Virus record (IMG/VR): IMGVR_UViG_3300030012_001594
Location: 6,257-39,697 of that record
Strand: one strand, 5' to 3'
DNA: 33,441 nucleotides
Source of the DNA: a virus
Position numbers and translations under genes: made by a program
Shown here: positions 22,170-30,089 of the stretch, piece after piece
How positions within the stretch are numbered: position 1 is the first letter of the stretch
Layout of the letters: every line of letters begins with the position of its first letter
The notes under the pieces: generated by a model
Databases searched by the model: none
What the model was told of the DNA's origin: nothing
The model's input: the letters and a program-made list of their open reading frames with translations, nothing else

Positions 22170-23048
22170 TTACACCCTTATTCCTTTTACTATATCCTCA
22201 ACATCATAGTTGTGGATGTTACTCTTGTCAATATTCAGGATTTGACACATATCCCTTGTGGCCTTTCTAAGACCATATTCAGATGCCGACCAATTCTCAA
22301 CGATAGTCTGTTGAGGTATTGTATCATCTATCATAGCAGTTGCTAACCAAATGCAACCTGCTAATACGTTGTTACTCATCATCAAGTCTAAGTCATCATA
22401 AATCCTCGACATATACTCGATAAACAAAAGAGAGGTTTCTCTCTGCTCATTTGTTACACTTGGTATTCTTCCAAGTAAAGAATCACCTAATCTAATTGGG
22501 TCTTGTGTCGTAAAGACATAAGACTTACCATAAAATCGTGCAATCTTTTTCGCGTATCTAGAAATGAGCGAAGTTGATTCTGCTGAAACCCTCGCTACAT
22601 CTCTGAGTTTTATCACTATGTTCTGCTCTCTCATGGCGTAATACACTACACTAGCCGCTCTACTCTCGGATGCTAGATTGTCGAAGACGCGATTTCTCTT
22701 CAATGTGTAGTAGTATCCCTCACATATGCCTATCAGTGAATTGGCTGACAGGGAGGATAGGTACATGGACATCAGATTGACTGCCCTCAAATCAACTTCC
22801 GTCTTCTTCACATCTCCCTGTCTGTACATATCAATGAGGTTCTGTCCTCTATTGCCAACTATCTGCCTGACATTCTTACTGTAGAGCGTAGAGCCTAGAT
22901 GACTATTCTCATACTGCTCATCCAATGTTATCGATATGCTCTCTTCCAAGGCATTAGCCAATAGCACCAATCCACAGTCATCACAGACTGTTTCACCTAA
23001 TGCCTCAGAGAAGGAAGAGGAGTGTCCGTTACATTCCGGACATCTCAT
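22170..23048 (-). CDS. tfb: Transcription initiation factor B (TFB-like)
   Basis: The N-terminal zinc ribbon CPEC ... CDDC (C3, C6, C22, C25, ending CDDCGLVLL) and two helical cyclin-like repeats (about 90-190 and 200-290) give the TFB layout. The B-finger/linker between them is short and divergent. In archaea TFB recruits RNA polymerase to TATA-TBP. A viral copy can redirect host polymerase to viral promoters or act on the timing of viral genes. The gene overlaps the next start by four bases. At 292 residues it is near cellular length (about 300). Confidence 0.8.
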   Translation of the reverse strand: MRCPECNGHSSSFSEALGETVCDDCGLVLLANALEESISITLDEQYENSHLGSTLYSKNVRQIVGNRGQNLIDMYRQGDVKKTEVDLRAVNLMSMYLSSLSANSLIGICEGYYYTLKRNRVFDNLASESRAASVVYYAMREQNIVIKLRDVARVSAESTSLISRYAKKIARFYGKSYVFTTQDPIRLGDSLLGRIPSVTNEQRETSLLFIEYMSRIYDDLDLMMSNNVLAGCIWLATAMIDDTIPQQTIVENWSASEYGLRKATRDMCQILNIDKSNIHNYDVEDIVKGIRV

Positions 23049-24562
23049 CTTACTTCCCTCGCTAACTTCCTAAGTAACTTGTCAGATACCCTAGCCTTAT
23101 ACTGCCATTCGTGGTCATTCTCTGCTTCTTCCAATAAATTACTCAGAGTGTATATCATACTCTTAGCGGCCTTGTCATTCAGAAGCACCATAGCCCTAGC
23201 CGCAAGTTGGTCATTGGCAGTAGAGTTGTTGTGCAGATTGTCAATGCAGATACTATGACTCAGCGTATGATTGTGGAAGAGATTGCTACCGGGAATAGTC
23301 TCCTGAGTGTATTCCTTACCAATCCTATATGTCGATACATCCTGATGCCCTCTCTTCATACCTCTGTTAGCAGAGACAATCCAATCACATACCTTTCCTC
23401 TGATGTGCAGAGCATTGGTTTCCTCATTGGGCCAATGCATGAAGGTAATCTGTGGATACTCGTTGTCCAAGTCTATCAGTAGTTTCTCTGCTCTCTGCTC
23501 GACAATCTTCTCCGTTCGGTTCTGAGAGAGCCAAGCCAACATCATCTTCTCCTGTGAGGAAGTAGGTGTTTCTTCCAGTAGTGTCTTCCAAAGATTCCTA
23601 GGTGAAATCTGAACCCACTTCTTGGCTCGCTTCCTTCCGTGTCTATAGTAAGAGATGAACCTGTTCAGTTCGGTGACTGACATAGCGGCCCAAATACCGT
23701 CTGATATCTGCAAGGCTACTTCCGTGTTGGAAATCAACTTGGTATCAATCTTGACTTCCTTCCTCTCACCATAGTCATAGTAGTGATATGGAGTCCTGTT
23801 CTCCAATGCATAGAGAACGTTGTATGGAATAGTGGTAACCTTCTCCACATAATCCATCAGCACCTCCTCACTTCTGACGTATATAGCACGAAGGATAATC
23901 TTCGCCAGTGCGGAAACAACATCCTCCTTGACCATCTTGATTCCGTCGATGTAGAAACCAGATGCCTTACGCGCTAACGATATAGTAGCATCGCCATCAG
24001 TGTACCTGAATGTGATATCCCACTTCACTAGGTTATCTCCGAAATCCCCCTTAGCAGTTCTAAGTGGAATTAGAAACTGTTCCACCTGACCTCTTAGAAG
24101 TTCAAAGAGAGGGTCTTCCTTGTGTCTCTGACCGATAGACGGTCTTGGACAATGTATTTCTCTTTCACCTCGACTGTTGAGGCCATTGGTTCGATATGAA
24201 TGCACATCGAACACATTATCCTTGAAAGGATGAAACAACTGCCTTCTCTGTTGTTTGGTAAGATAGCCATGTGGCACTACCTCAGATAGAGGCCCGGTGT
24301 AGAAGTTGGCATATTGATATTCAACTATACTTCGATGTATGTTAGATGCCTTGAAATCATCTGGTGCATTCCTCAACCAGTCATTCAACTTACTTCTATA
24401 CATTTTAGTTGTGACTCCACCGTGGCCGTGGTAAAGTATGGTTGAATTCCTACGATATAGTTTAGGAAACATCCACTTCTTGTTTGTCTTGAATAGGAAG
24501 GATACGCTATTGTACCTTGCTTCTCTGTCCGATAGAATCGGTATGTTGTATTTTATTTTCAT
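23045..24562 (-). CDS. Hypothetical protein, 505 aa, with a faint E2-like C-terminal motif
   Basis: I do not recognise a family. The N-terminal half is mixed helix and strand with many Arg and Tyr; the middle contains TDGDATISLARKASGFYIDG and a YYDYGERKEVKIDT stretch. Near the end FHNHTLSHSICIDNLHN (cysteine C439) recalls the H...ICLD.L active-site segment of ubiquitin-conjugating enzymes, followed by helices. With E1-, JAMM- and ubiquitin-like genes nearby this is worth a structural check, but the match is short and could be chance. The gene overlaps TFB by four bases; GAGAAG lies before the ATG. Confidence 0.45.
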   Translation of the reverse strand: MKIKYNIPILSDREARYNSVSFLFKTNKKWMFPKLYRRNSTILYHGHGGVTTKMYRSKLNDWLRNAPDDFKASNIHRSIVEYQYANFYTGPLSEVVPHGYLTKQQRRQLFHPFKDNVFDVHSYRTNGLNSRGEREIHCPRPSIGQRHKEDPLFELLRGQVEQFLIPLRTAKGDFGDNLVKWDITFRYTDGDATISLARKASGFYIDGIKMVKEDVVSALAKIILRAIYVRSEEVLMDYVEKVTTIPYNVLYALENRTPYHYYDYGERKEVKIDTKLISNTEVALQISDGIWAAMSVTELNRFISYYRHGRKRAKKWVQISPRNLWKTLLEETPTSSQEKMMLAWLSQNRTEKIVEQRAEKLLIDLDNEYPQITFMHWPNEETNALHIRGKVCDWIVSANRGMKRGHQDVSTYRIGKEYTQETIPGSNLFHNHTLSHSICIDNLHNNSTANDQLAARAMVLLNDKAAKSMIYTLSNLLEEAENDHEWQYKARVSDKLLRKLAREVR

Positions 24563-24800
24563 AATAATCTTCTCCGTAATTTTTATTGTAATATTGCTTT
24601 CTTTCTTTCAGTTCCCTGATATCAGAGAACGTCTTGTCTGTGTGGTTGAACAATGCCCGCCTGATGAACTTGGTGAAATACCTCACACCAATCTCACCAT
24701 TCTCCAAACAGTGGTATGTTTGGGATACGGCGGGTTTGACCGACGCAGGAAAGAGAGCGGTAACTTCGCTCTCAATCAAAAGAAAGTCTTCCTTGTTCAT
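24507..24800 (-). CDS. Hypothetical protein after the ribonucleotide reductase, 97 aa
   Basis: From the ATG that overlaps the reductase stop (ATGA) the protein reads MNKEDFLLIESEVTALFPAS. It has a central helical region (YFTKFIRRALFNHTDKTF) and a basic end. No family is recognised. Translation coupling to the reductase suggests a shared expression level. It overlaps the next gene by 56 bases, unusually long for this array, so one of the two starts may be different. Confidence 0.45.
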   Translation of the reverse strand: MNKEDFLLIESEVTALFPASVKPAVSQTYHCLENGEIGVRYFTKFIRRALFNHTDKTFSDIRELKERKQYYNKNYGEDYYENKIQHTDSIGQRSKVQ

Positions 24801-26686
24801 ATCTCGCAAACACCACCTGCACAAGCAAGTTCTCCTTGCAAGTCGGTGTTGTCTTCTGTTTCCTTCAACTCCCTGAAATCGATGTTCTTCAAGAACTTCT
24901 TGTATTTCAGGAATGTCTCCTCATCAATAGCAGTCAATGGTGATTGCATTGAGATTCCATCCTCTACATCCATGTAGAATCTAGTGAAGGATAATCCGTT
25001 GTAGCAATGTCTGTTGACCCATAGCCAATCTCTAACCAAGTCCCACTCCTCATCGCGTATGTTGCAAGTAGCAGATACGTTGTGTGTGTTCAAGCCATCA
25101 ATATGACCCTGACCAACCCAATCCTCACTGACTCTCTTGACTCTCTCAAGGAAGTCTATTGCAGTCTCGTCCCTAGTCATCGCTCCTTCGGGAGCCTTCT
25201 GTGGTAGGAAGACCACACTGCCATTCGGGTCTTCCTTGTTTTCCTCTACCAACTCAGGCACTCGCTCTTTCATAAATGGAACAATCGCCTCCATGTTGTT
25301 GTAGCGAACTGTTCGCATGAAGTACTCTGAATGCCAAGGATGGATTCCAGAGGCAGTACCTAGAACCAAACTGGATGTACCTGCTGGTTTTACGCAAGTG
25401 ATTCTTGCGGCACTGTTGATTCCTAGTTCCTCTGCCCAAGCACTGTTTGTCATCTTAGCGACATCAGCCGCTTCTGTCAAATCCAACTCCTCTACGGCCC
25501 CACTAGCGAAACCAGTCATCGATACACCTAGTAGAGCATCCTTCTCTGTTGTCTCCTTCCAGATGTCCCTGATGTAATGGAAGTCTGTGTAAGTTGCCTG
25601 TAGCGTTCCGAGGAAAGTAGCGGCCTCTACTCTGTTGTTCAAGTCCTCTTGAGATTCAACATCGCTGATGTTGCATTCTGAGAGATTACAGAACTGATAG
25701 GGACGTAATCCAATTTCTGCACAAGGATTTGTTCCCCAATCCTTGTCATTGCTGAAGTACATGCCCGGTTCCGAACCGCCATTCTCCTTAATCATGGAGA
25801 AGAACTCATTGAAGAACTTCTTCGTTATTCTATTCCTAAGTAGGACTGCTGAATTGTTTGCCCTTTGCCTCCAAGGATGAGTAATCCAATACTCACCAGT
25901 CTTCGACGTAAGCATCTCCTTGTCATCAGCACTGAATAGTGAAATCATTGCTGACCTTCTGATACCACCAGATATCACTGCATCTGCAATTCGACATTGC
26001 ATATCGTGAACCTCGATAGGTTTCATCTGATGATAGTTAGGCATGTCAATCAACATACCCTCTATGATAGTCAGGCAGTTCCTCAATGGTGTTGGGCCGG
26101 GAGCCTTACCACCACTAGTCTTCAATGGACTTCCCTTTGGTCTAATGTCCGAGTAGTCGAATCTAGGAGTAGTAGTTCTCATTCCAGTGTAAGACTCAAA
26201 CAGAACTCTCACTGCTTCTGCCCATCCCTCTTGTGAATCACCAATCAGATGTCGGTAAGTCCTGTTGGGATTCGGCTTGACTATCTGTGGCAATTTAGCC
26301 ACGTGATGTCTCTGCACTGAATAACCCACACCAGTCCCACCGAGCAGTAGGAACATTGTCTCGCTAAATGCGCGTACATCCTCTATTGGCATGTAGGCAC
26401 AATTGTATATCCTATTAGGCGACCTCTCTATTGCTACTCCTCCAAATTGAAGTGAGCGCATAGAAGGCACTACCTTCTTAGGAAGAACATAGTTCTTGTA
26501 GACATCCTTAATCTTGGCAACGACCTTCTTGTTACCTTTGAATTTGTTCAAATGCATCTGCATGTTTCTCTCGATTATCTCTTTCCAAACTTCTCTTCTT
26601 CCAAGTTTCTCATCATATTGAGCATACTTGGTGTTTGTAATCATATCACTCATTATTTCTTGTTCATATTGTATTTCTGCTTTCAT
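24797..26686 (-). CDS. nrdJ: Adenosylcobalamin-dependent (class II) ribonucleotide reductase
   Basis: Key cysteines follow the monomeric class II enzyme of Lactobacillus: NRIYNCAYMP (the C119-type redox cysteine), NPCAEI (thiyl cysteine plus Glu two on) and CNLSE exactly 11 residues later (second redox cysteine). LLGGTGVGYSVQ is also typical, and the C-terminal ACAGGVCEI pair reloads the active site. At 629 residues it is shorter than the 739-residue RTPR. It makes deoxyribonucleotides for viral DNA synthesis and needs vitamin B12 from the host. The mRNA leader before it is rich in hairpins. No small subunit gene is present, as expected for class II. Confidence 0.9.
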   Translation of the reverse strand: MKAEIQYEQEIMSDMITNTKYAQYDEKLGRREVWKEIIERNMQMHLNKFKGNKKVVAKIKDVYKNYVLPKKVVPSMRSLQFGGVAIERSPNRIYNCAYMPIEDVRAFSETMFLLLGGTGVGYSVQRHHVAKLPQIVKPNPNRTYRHLIGDSQEGWAEAVRVLFESYTGMRTTTPRFDYSDIRPKGSPLKTSGGKAPGPTPLRNCLTIIEGMLIDMPNYHQMKPIEVHDMQCRIADAVISGGIRRSAMISLFSADDKEMLTSKTGEYWITHPWRQRANNSAVLLRNRITKKFFNEFFSMIKENGGSEPGMYFSNDKDWGTNPCAEIGLRPYQFCNLSECNISDVESQEDLNNRVEAATFLGTLQATYTDFHYIRDIWKETTEKDALLGVSMTGFASGAVEELDLTEAADVAKMTNSAWAEELGINSAARITCVKPAGTSSLVLGTASGIHPWHSEYFMRTVRYNNMEAIVPFMKERVPELVEENKEDPNGSVVFLPQKAPEGAMTRDETAIDFLERVKRVSEDWVGQGHIDGLNTHNVSATCNIRDEEWDLVRDWLWVNRHCYNGLSFTRFYMDVEDGISMQSPLTAIDEETFLKYKKFLKNIDFRELKETEDNTDLQGELACAGGVCEI

Positions 26687-26839
26687 ATAAATACCCCAAT
26701 TGAAGTGGGCTTTTCACCCACTTGGCAGTTAACCCATGCTTGGGATACTAGGCATCGAGAATCGATACTTAGTAGTTACCGAAATAACACACTTGGCATT
26801 ATAACGGCTTGCGTAAATCTGTCACTGTGATGGGTCTAT
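26687..26839 (-). ncRNA. Structured leader upstream of the ribonucleotide reductase
   Basis: This is the largest intergenic gap in the array. In it are three consecutive hairpins: AAGTGGG/CCCACTT (arms 26703-26709 and 26717-26723), CCCA/TGGG (26733-26744), and a 13-base near-perfect pair TACTA...TAGTA with a TTC loop on the minus strand (26746-26774). The motif TGCCAAGTG occurs twice on the minus strand. The first hairpin ends 16 bases before the reductase ATG. I do not find the conserved cobalamin riboswitch core. A regulatory RNA, attenuator or processing signal is possible. Confidence 0.4.
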
Positions 26840-27043
26840 CTAAAGACTGCCACCGACAACGGCTGGTACTAGTTGTACTGAGTCAACATCGTCCCAAGCA
26901 AATGTGTTTACCTCTTCCCTGCTGACCATCTCTCCGTCAGCGAAAACCCAGTGGGTGGGATGGTCCGTTATCTGCTCGATAAGTTCCATGTTGGTTACTT
27001 CTAGTTCAGTATGTCCGGTTTCGTTCATAATTCGTAGTTTCAT
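26840..27043 (-). CDS. Ubiquitin-like beta-grasp protein ending in Gly-Gly-Ser-Leu
   Basis: This 67-residue protein starts MKLRIMNETGHTELEV, an edge beta-hairpin, has one helix region (MELIEQITDHP), and ends DSVQLVPAVVGGSL. The last strand is close to the MoaD/ThiS signature ('v.lvPpv.GG'), with G64-G65 followed by two extra residues. A precursor with residues after Gly-Gly needs trimming, which JAMM peptidases do for QbsE-type proteins (GGCF end). The genome encodes such a peptidase and an E1-like enzyme. It could be a protein modifier or a sulfur carrier. GGTGA lies six bases before the ATG. Confidence 0.65.
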   Translation of the reverse strand: MKLRIMNETGHTELEVTNMELIEQITDHPTHWVFADGEMVSREEVNTFAWDDVDSVQLVPAVVGGSL

Positions 27044-27100
27044 ATTTATTCACCTATTTTCTTACTATTCATTGTTATCGGTATATCCGCCGATGCCGGG

Positions 27101-27343
27101 TCACTCGGACTGTAGTTGGTTCTGTAGCGAAGCGACTGTCTGCTTCAACTCCTGAACTCTACCAGTTAGCACATTGATGGTCTGCTCGTAGTGCGAGCAA
27201 AGAGCCATGTACTGTTGCATCTGGTTAGCCAAGTTCTGTGCAGTTCCCTGCAACTGCTGATTGTTCAGTTGCATCTGTGCCATCGCTTGTTCCAACTCAT
27301 TTTCCTGTGGTTCTTCTTCTTTCTTCTCATTTTTCTTCGCCAT
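27101..27343 (-). CDS. Gln-rich coiled-coil protein, 80 aa
   Basis: The chain starts MAKKNEKKEEEPQENE, then shows a heptad-like Gln/Leu pattern (QAMAQMQLNNQQLQGTAQNL and VLTGRVQELKQTVASLQNQL). It is probably a homo-oligomeric coiled coil. It lies 57 bases upstream of the ubiquitin-like gene and 9 bases downstream of the 410-residue gene. The region between it and the ubiquitin-like gene holds no clear gene. Function unknown. Confidence 0.55.
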   Translation of the reverse strand: MAKKNEKKEEEPQENELEQAMAQMQLNNQQLQGTAQNLANQMQQYMALCSHYEQTINVLTGRVQELKQTVASLQNQLQSE

Positions 27344-27352
27344 GTTGCTTCC

Positions 27353-28585
27353 TCATGCTTCGGGGGCTGTTTCCAGTTCTTTAGCCTTCGCCTTGAACCA
27401 AGAATTCATCGTTGCTAATTCATCAAGAATAGCCTGTTTTGTGTACGCGGGTGACTTATGTGCTTCTATCAGAAGAGAACATTCCCGCATTGTCATGTTC
27501 CTATCTTTAGGATAGTCATCGGTTAGCCTACCTAAAAGGCGCATTTGTGATTCGCTCGCTTTTACCGTAGTTCCCCACTTCATGTCCAGTAAATCACGCA
27601 ATGCCTGAGATTGGGCCGAAGTGAAAACTCGACCCTCTTGACCATCCACCATGTACAGGATTTTTTGTCTATCTCTCCGAAGCCTCGCTCTCTCGTTACT
27701 GGTATACAGTGTTGATTTCACATCGAACGAAGGAATACCCAACCTGTTGCAGTTATGTTTGAACAAACCCTCGTTGTAACTTGAATTGTATGCCTCAACA
27801 ATCTTGTCCTTCTCATACAAGTCCAGTCTCTTGAGATACTTCTTCCTGTCTTCCTCTTCGGCATCCATCTCTTTTGCCTGTTCCAAATAGTCCTCTAGGA
27901 ACAAGTCGAACTGAGTCAGGTCATGTAGCAACTTCTTGTTGGGATATCCTCTTGTGTTAATCTGAGCCTTCGGGTTGTCAGGATGATTCCATCTCCAAAC
28001 AAGAGATGCCATCTTCTTACCATCAGCCTTCTTTCTCAGGAAGGTTATTGGTCGATTCATCCTAAGAGTCTCATCCCAATACTCCGAACCTGTTGTCCTG
28101 ACATTGATTCTCAAATCCATCTCCTTACAGGCATCGAACATCTCGGTGAATTCCTCACCTTCCTCTTCCCACCATGCTTCTTTCATCATGGACTTGACTC
28201 TAACATCAATCCATTCCTGAATCATTGCTTCTGTGATGTTCTCCTCCTTGATTCCAGTTGACATTGCTATCTCCTTTAGAATCAGATAGGAGTTGATGTG
28301 GTCAGAGCCGACAATATCCCTGTGGCCTGTAACCGTGTTCTCTATCTCAAAGTGGTATACGATAGTATGACCACAGAGACACTTGCCTCCATGACCAGTA
28401 TCAGTCACCCAAGAAGGTGCTTCTCTATCTGCATGTCTTCTCCACCAGCAACGTCCTGTTGCCTTCCACTCATGCTTGGCATCATCATAGTTATCTGCCT
28501 GTGAGAACTCAACCATTCTCTCCTTGAGTTTGCGGTCCCACTTACCATTACCCAACGCTCTCTTTGCTGTTACTTCTTCTTGCAT
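27353..28585 (-). CDS. Hypothetical protein with zinc-binding N-terminal domain, 410 aa
   Basis: Near the start a segment KCLCGHTIVYHFEIENTVTG with VGSDHINSY resembles a treble-clef-like domain seen in several phage and bacterial proteins ('C.CG..i.....i.n..tg....vGs..i'). It has no established function that I can name. The middle is helical and charged (EEDRKKYLKRLDLYEKDKI). The end contains two similar helical segments (FTSAQSQALRDLLDMK and KASESQMRLLGRLTDDY), perhaps small DNA-binding helices. No catalytic motif is visible. Position between small genes and the ubiquitin-like protein gives no clear link. Confidence 0.5.
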   Translation of the reverse strand: MQEEVTAKRALGNGKWDRKLKERMVEFSQADNYDDAKHEWKATGRCWWRRHADREAPSWVTDTGHGGKCLCGHTIVYHFEIENTVTGHRDIVGSDHINSYLILKEIAMSTGIKEENITEAMIQEWIDVRVKSMMKEAWWEEEGEEFTEMFDACKEMDLRINVRTTGSEYWDETLRMNRPITFLRKKADGKKMASLVWRWNHPDNPKAQINTRGYPNKKLLHDLTQFDLFLEDYLEQAKEMDAEEEDRKKYLKRLDLYEKDKIVEAYNSSYNEGLFKHNCNRLGIPSFDVKSTLYTSNERARLRRDRQKILYMVDGQEGRVFTSAQSQALRDLLDMKWGTTVKASESQMRLLGRLTDDYPKDRNMTMRECSLLIEAHKSPAYTKQAILDELATMNSWFKAKAKELETAPEA

Positions 28586-28589
28586 ATAA

Positions 28590-28691
28590 TCACCCTAGAG
28601 CAAATGGAAACACTATCAATATAGGTAGTAGTGCGATACCCACGATTACCATTACTGTTATTCTTATTGCGTCAACTATCAATCCAATCAT
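28590..28691 (-). CDS. Single-pass membrane microprotein, 33 aa
   Basis: Almost the whole frame is hydrophobic (IVDAIRITVMVIVGIALLPI then LIVFPFALG). The ATG overlaps the upstream stop (ATGA), and the stop lies five bases before the next start. The high hydrophobicity is unlikely to be random in this array, where shadow frames are rarely uniformly apolar. Role unknown. Confidence 0.45.
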   Translation of the reverse strand: MIGLIVDAIRITVMVIVGIALLPILIVFPFALG

Positions 28692-28894
28692 TCCATACCC
28701 TCCATCGATTCTTGCCACTCACAGAACTGTTCATACATTTCTTCATGTGACTTAAGAGCATCAGGATTCTCTCGAAATTCTAAACCGAGCCAAATCAGAA
28801 ACTCAACTACTGTGTCAAAGGACACATTCCATTGAGTCGCCCAATCTTCAATGTGGGGTATCATGTGTTTAGGTATCTCTATCTCAAAACTCAT
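28688..28894 (-). CDS. Ribbon-helix-helix-like protein, 68 aa
   Basis: The N-terminal SFEIEIPKHMIPHIEDWATQ then WNVSFDTVVEFLIWLGLEF matches the strand-helix-helix order of Arc/CopG-type DNA-binding proteins, though key basic residues on the strand are few. It has an acidic tail. If correct it would be a small transcription regulator, and no other clear repressor is visible in the window. It is joined to neighbours by ATGA overlaps. Confidence 0.45.
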   Translation of the reverse strand: MSFEIEIPKHMIPHIEDWATQWNVSFDTVVEFLIWLGLEFRENPDALKSHEEMYEQFCEWQESMEGME

Positions 28895-29154
28895 TCCTCT
28901 TCCTCCTTGTACTTGACATAATCTTCCAATGTCCTTCTCTCCTTAATCACCAATCTGAAAGAATCCAGATTGCCTGTTAAGTCACACTTAAGGGACTTGG
29001 CTAGGTTGTAAGCATCCTGAAAGTCCCTGAGATTGTCATAGTAGTAATGAGTGTAGAAGGCAATACCAATTGTCTCATAGACAGTGTTTCCCCACTTGAA
29101 CTCTACCTTGTTTGCTTTCTCTCCTAATTCCATTATCTTATCTGCATAAATCAT
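28891..29154 (-). CDS. Hypothetical protein, 87 aa
   Basis: I do not recognise a family. The chain is alpha-beta in character (KVEFKWGNTVYETIGIAFYT, YYDNLRDFQDAYNLAKSLKC, then FRLVIKERRTLEDYVKYKE) with an acidic end. It is linked by ATGA overlaps to the genes on both sides, so it is certainly part of the transcription unit. Confidence 0.45.
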   Translation of the reverse strand: MIYADKIMELGEKANKVEFKWGNTVYETIGIAFYTHYYYDNLRDFQDAYNLAKSLKCDLTGNLDSFRLVIKERRTLEDYVKYKEEEE

Positions 29155-29399
29155 TCCATCACCTCGTTGTTTCTCTGTTCTGCTAGGAAGGCAGTAAGCA
29201 TGTCATCTATCTTACTGAAGAGTGCCTCTGCACTTCCGGCTATCTTCTTCCTGTGAAGCATTAGCCATATCTGATGATTTGCGTTTATTACGCACTTTAC
29301 GTCATCAACGTCATTCATTGTTATTACTATTGGCGGCAGTTCATCATCGTGAACTAACCTAAACTCTACATTTGTTTCATTCATATTATTCATCTCCAT
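29151..29399 (-). CDS. Hypothetical protein, 82 aa
   Basis: Unrecognised. Short strands (NVEFRLVHDDELPPIVITMN, then VKCVINANHQIWLMLHRKK) are followed by an amphipathic helix (AEALFSKIDDMLTAFLAEQ). Two in-frame ATGs lie near the start (29399 and 29387). The longer form overlaps the next gene by 14 bases. It could be a small dimeric regulator, but no motif decides. Confidence 0.45.
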   Translation of the reverse strand: MEMNNMNETNVEFRLVHDDELPPIVITMNDVDDVKCVINANHQIWLMLHRKKIAGSAEALFSKIDDMLTAFLAEQRNNEVME

Positions 29400-29889
29400 A
29401 CCATTCTGGTTTACTTGTCTTCCAATCCGCTATGTGGGCCTTGTCATGGATGTAGTACTGTCGATACTTATCGACTGCTGACATCTCATCAAAGCCATCT
29501 ATCTGCCTACAGTTCATGTGGTCAGATATCGCAATAGCGAAAGGAGTCAATCCGTTGTCTGGTAGAATCTCGTTCTCCATCTTTGCCCACGTATCCGTGA
29601 ACGTATCTAGAATCCACTCTACCTTGTGTTGCTTGTTGTACCTTACAGTGAACTCCTCGCACAATGCCTGAGCATGTTCGCGTAGCCACTGGAAGTTCTG
29701 TCTGCTCTCTCTTGCCCAAATAGTACATGGGTGATTCAACATCACTGGCAAGAAGGGAGCGGGTTGTTCGTGATACGACAGAATAGTGGACATCATCTGC
29801 ATACTCTCTGTTGGCATCTTCACAACATGCTTGTCATTCATCATCTGTGCTGACGTAACTGGACTCTCATCTAACACGAATATGTTCAT
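29386..29889 (-). CDS. Conserved phage protein of unknown function, 167 aa
   Basis: The start MNIFVLDESPVTSAQMMNDK then HVVKMPTESMQMMSTIL, and the later NHPCTIWARESRQNFQWL plus ALCEEFTVRYNKQHK, match a family common in marine phages ('MNIFvlD.dP..aA....dKHvvKM..E..Qml', 'HP...W.r.s..N..Wl'). Its biochemical role is not established to my knowledge; invariant Asp, Lys, His and Glu suggest an enzyme. It overlaps the DnaJ-like zinc microprotein by ATGA. The family is a sign of a marine virus. Confidence 0.6.
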   Translation of the reverse strand: MNIFVLDESPVTSAQMMNDKHVVKMPTESMQMMSTILSYHEQPAPFLPVMLNHPCTIWARESRQNFQWLREHAQALCEEFTVRYNKQHKVEWILDTFTDTWAKMENEILPDNGLTPFAIAISDHMNCRQIDGFDEMSAVDKYRQYYIHDKAHIADWKTSKPEWYGDE

Positions 29890-30053
29890 TCATCATCACC
29901 TGTCGAATCTTCAATCCCATGTATGTCTAGGAAGCAATCGCAAGGGATGACATCAGGCTCGCATGAGCCATCAGTCAATTGCCTTACAATCTCCAACATT
30001 CCAGTTCCGTCGCATAATTTGCATTCATTCATTTCTATTAACATTCTATCCAT
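29886..30053 (-). CDS. DnaJ-type zinc-binding microprotein, 55 aa
   Basis: The motif CKLCDGTGMLEI, then a Gly-Ser-Cys turn and IPCDCFLDIHG, follows the CxxCxGxG repeat of DnaJ zinc-finger domains, giving four or five cysteine ligands. The remainder is acidic (EDSTGDDE). A GAGG site with an AT-rich TTTAAATA stretch precedes the ATG, so an internal promoter is conceivable there. Such microproteins often bind folded partners or act as adaptors. No function is known. Confidence 0.55.
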   Translation of the reverse strand: MDRMLIEMNECKLCDGTGMLEIVRQLTDGSCEPDVIPCDCFLDIHGIEDSTGDDE

Positions 30054-30089
30054 ATTTAAACCTCGTAAAATTCAGCAAAGGCAATGTGG

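Noticed and set aside
26687-26839. Cobalamin riboswitch before the class II reductase
   Set aside because: A GGTGAAAAGCCC stretch is suggestive, but the conserved core and the GCCACTG-type B12 box are not there, and the stretch is simply one arm of a hairpin.
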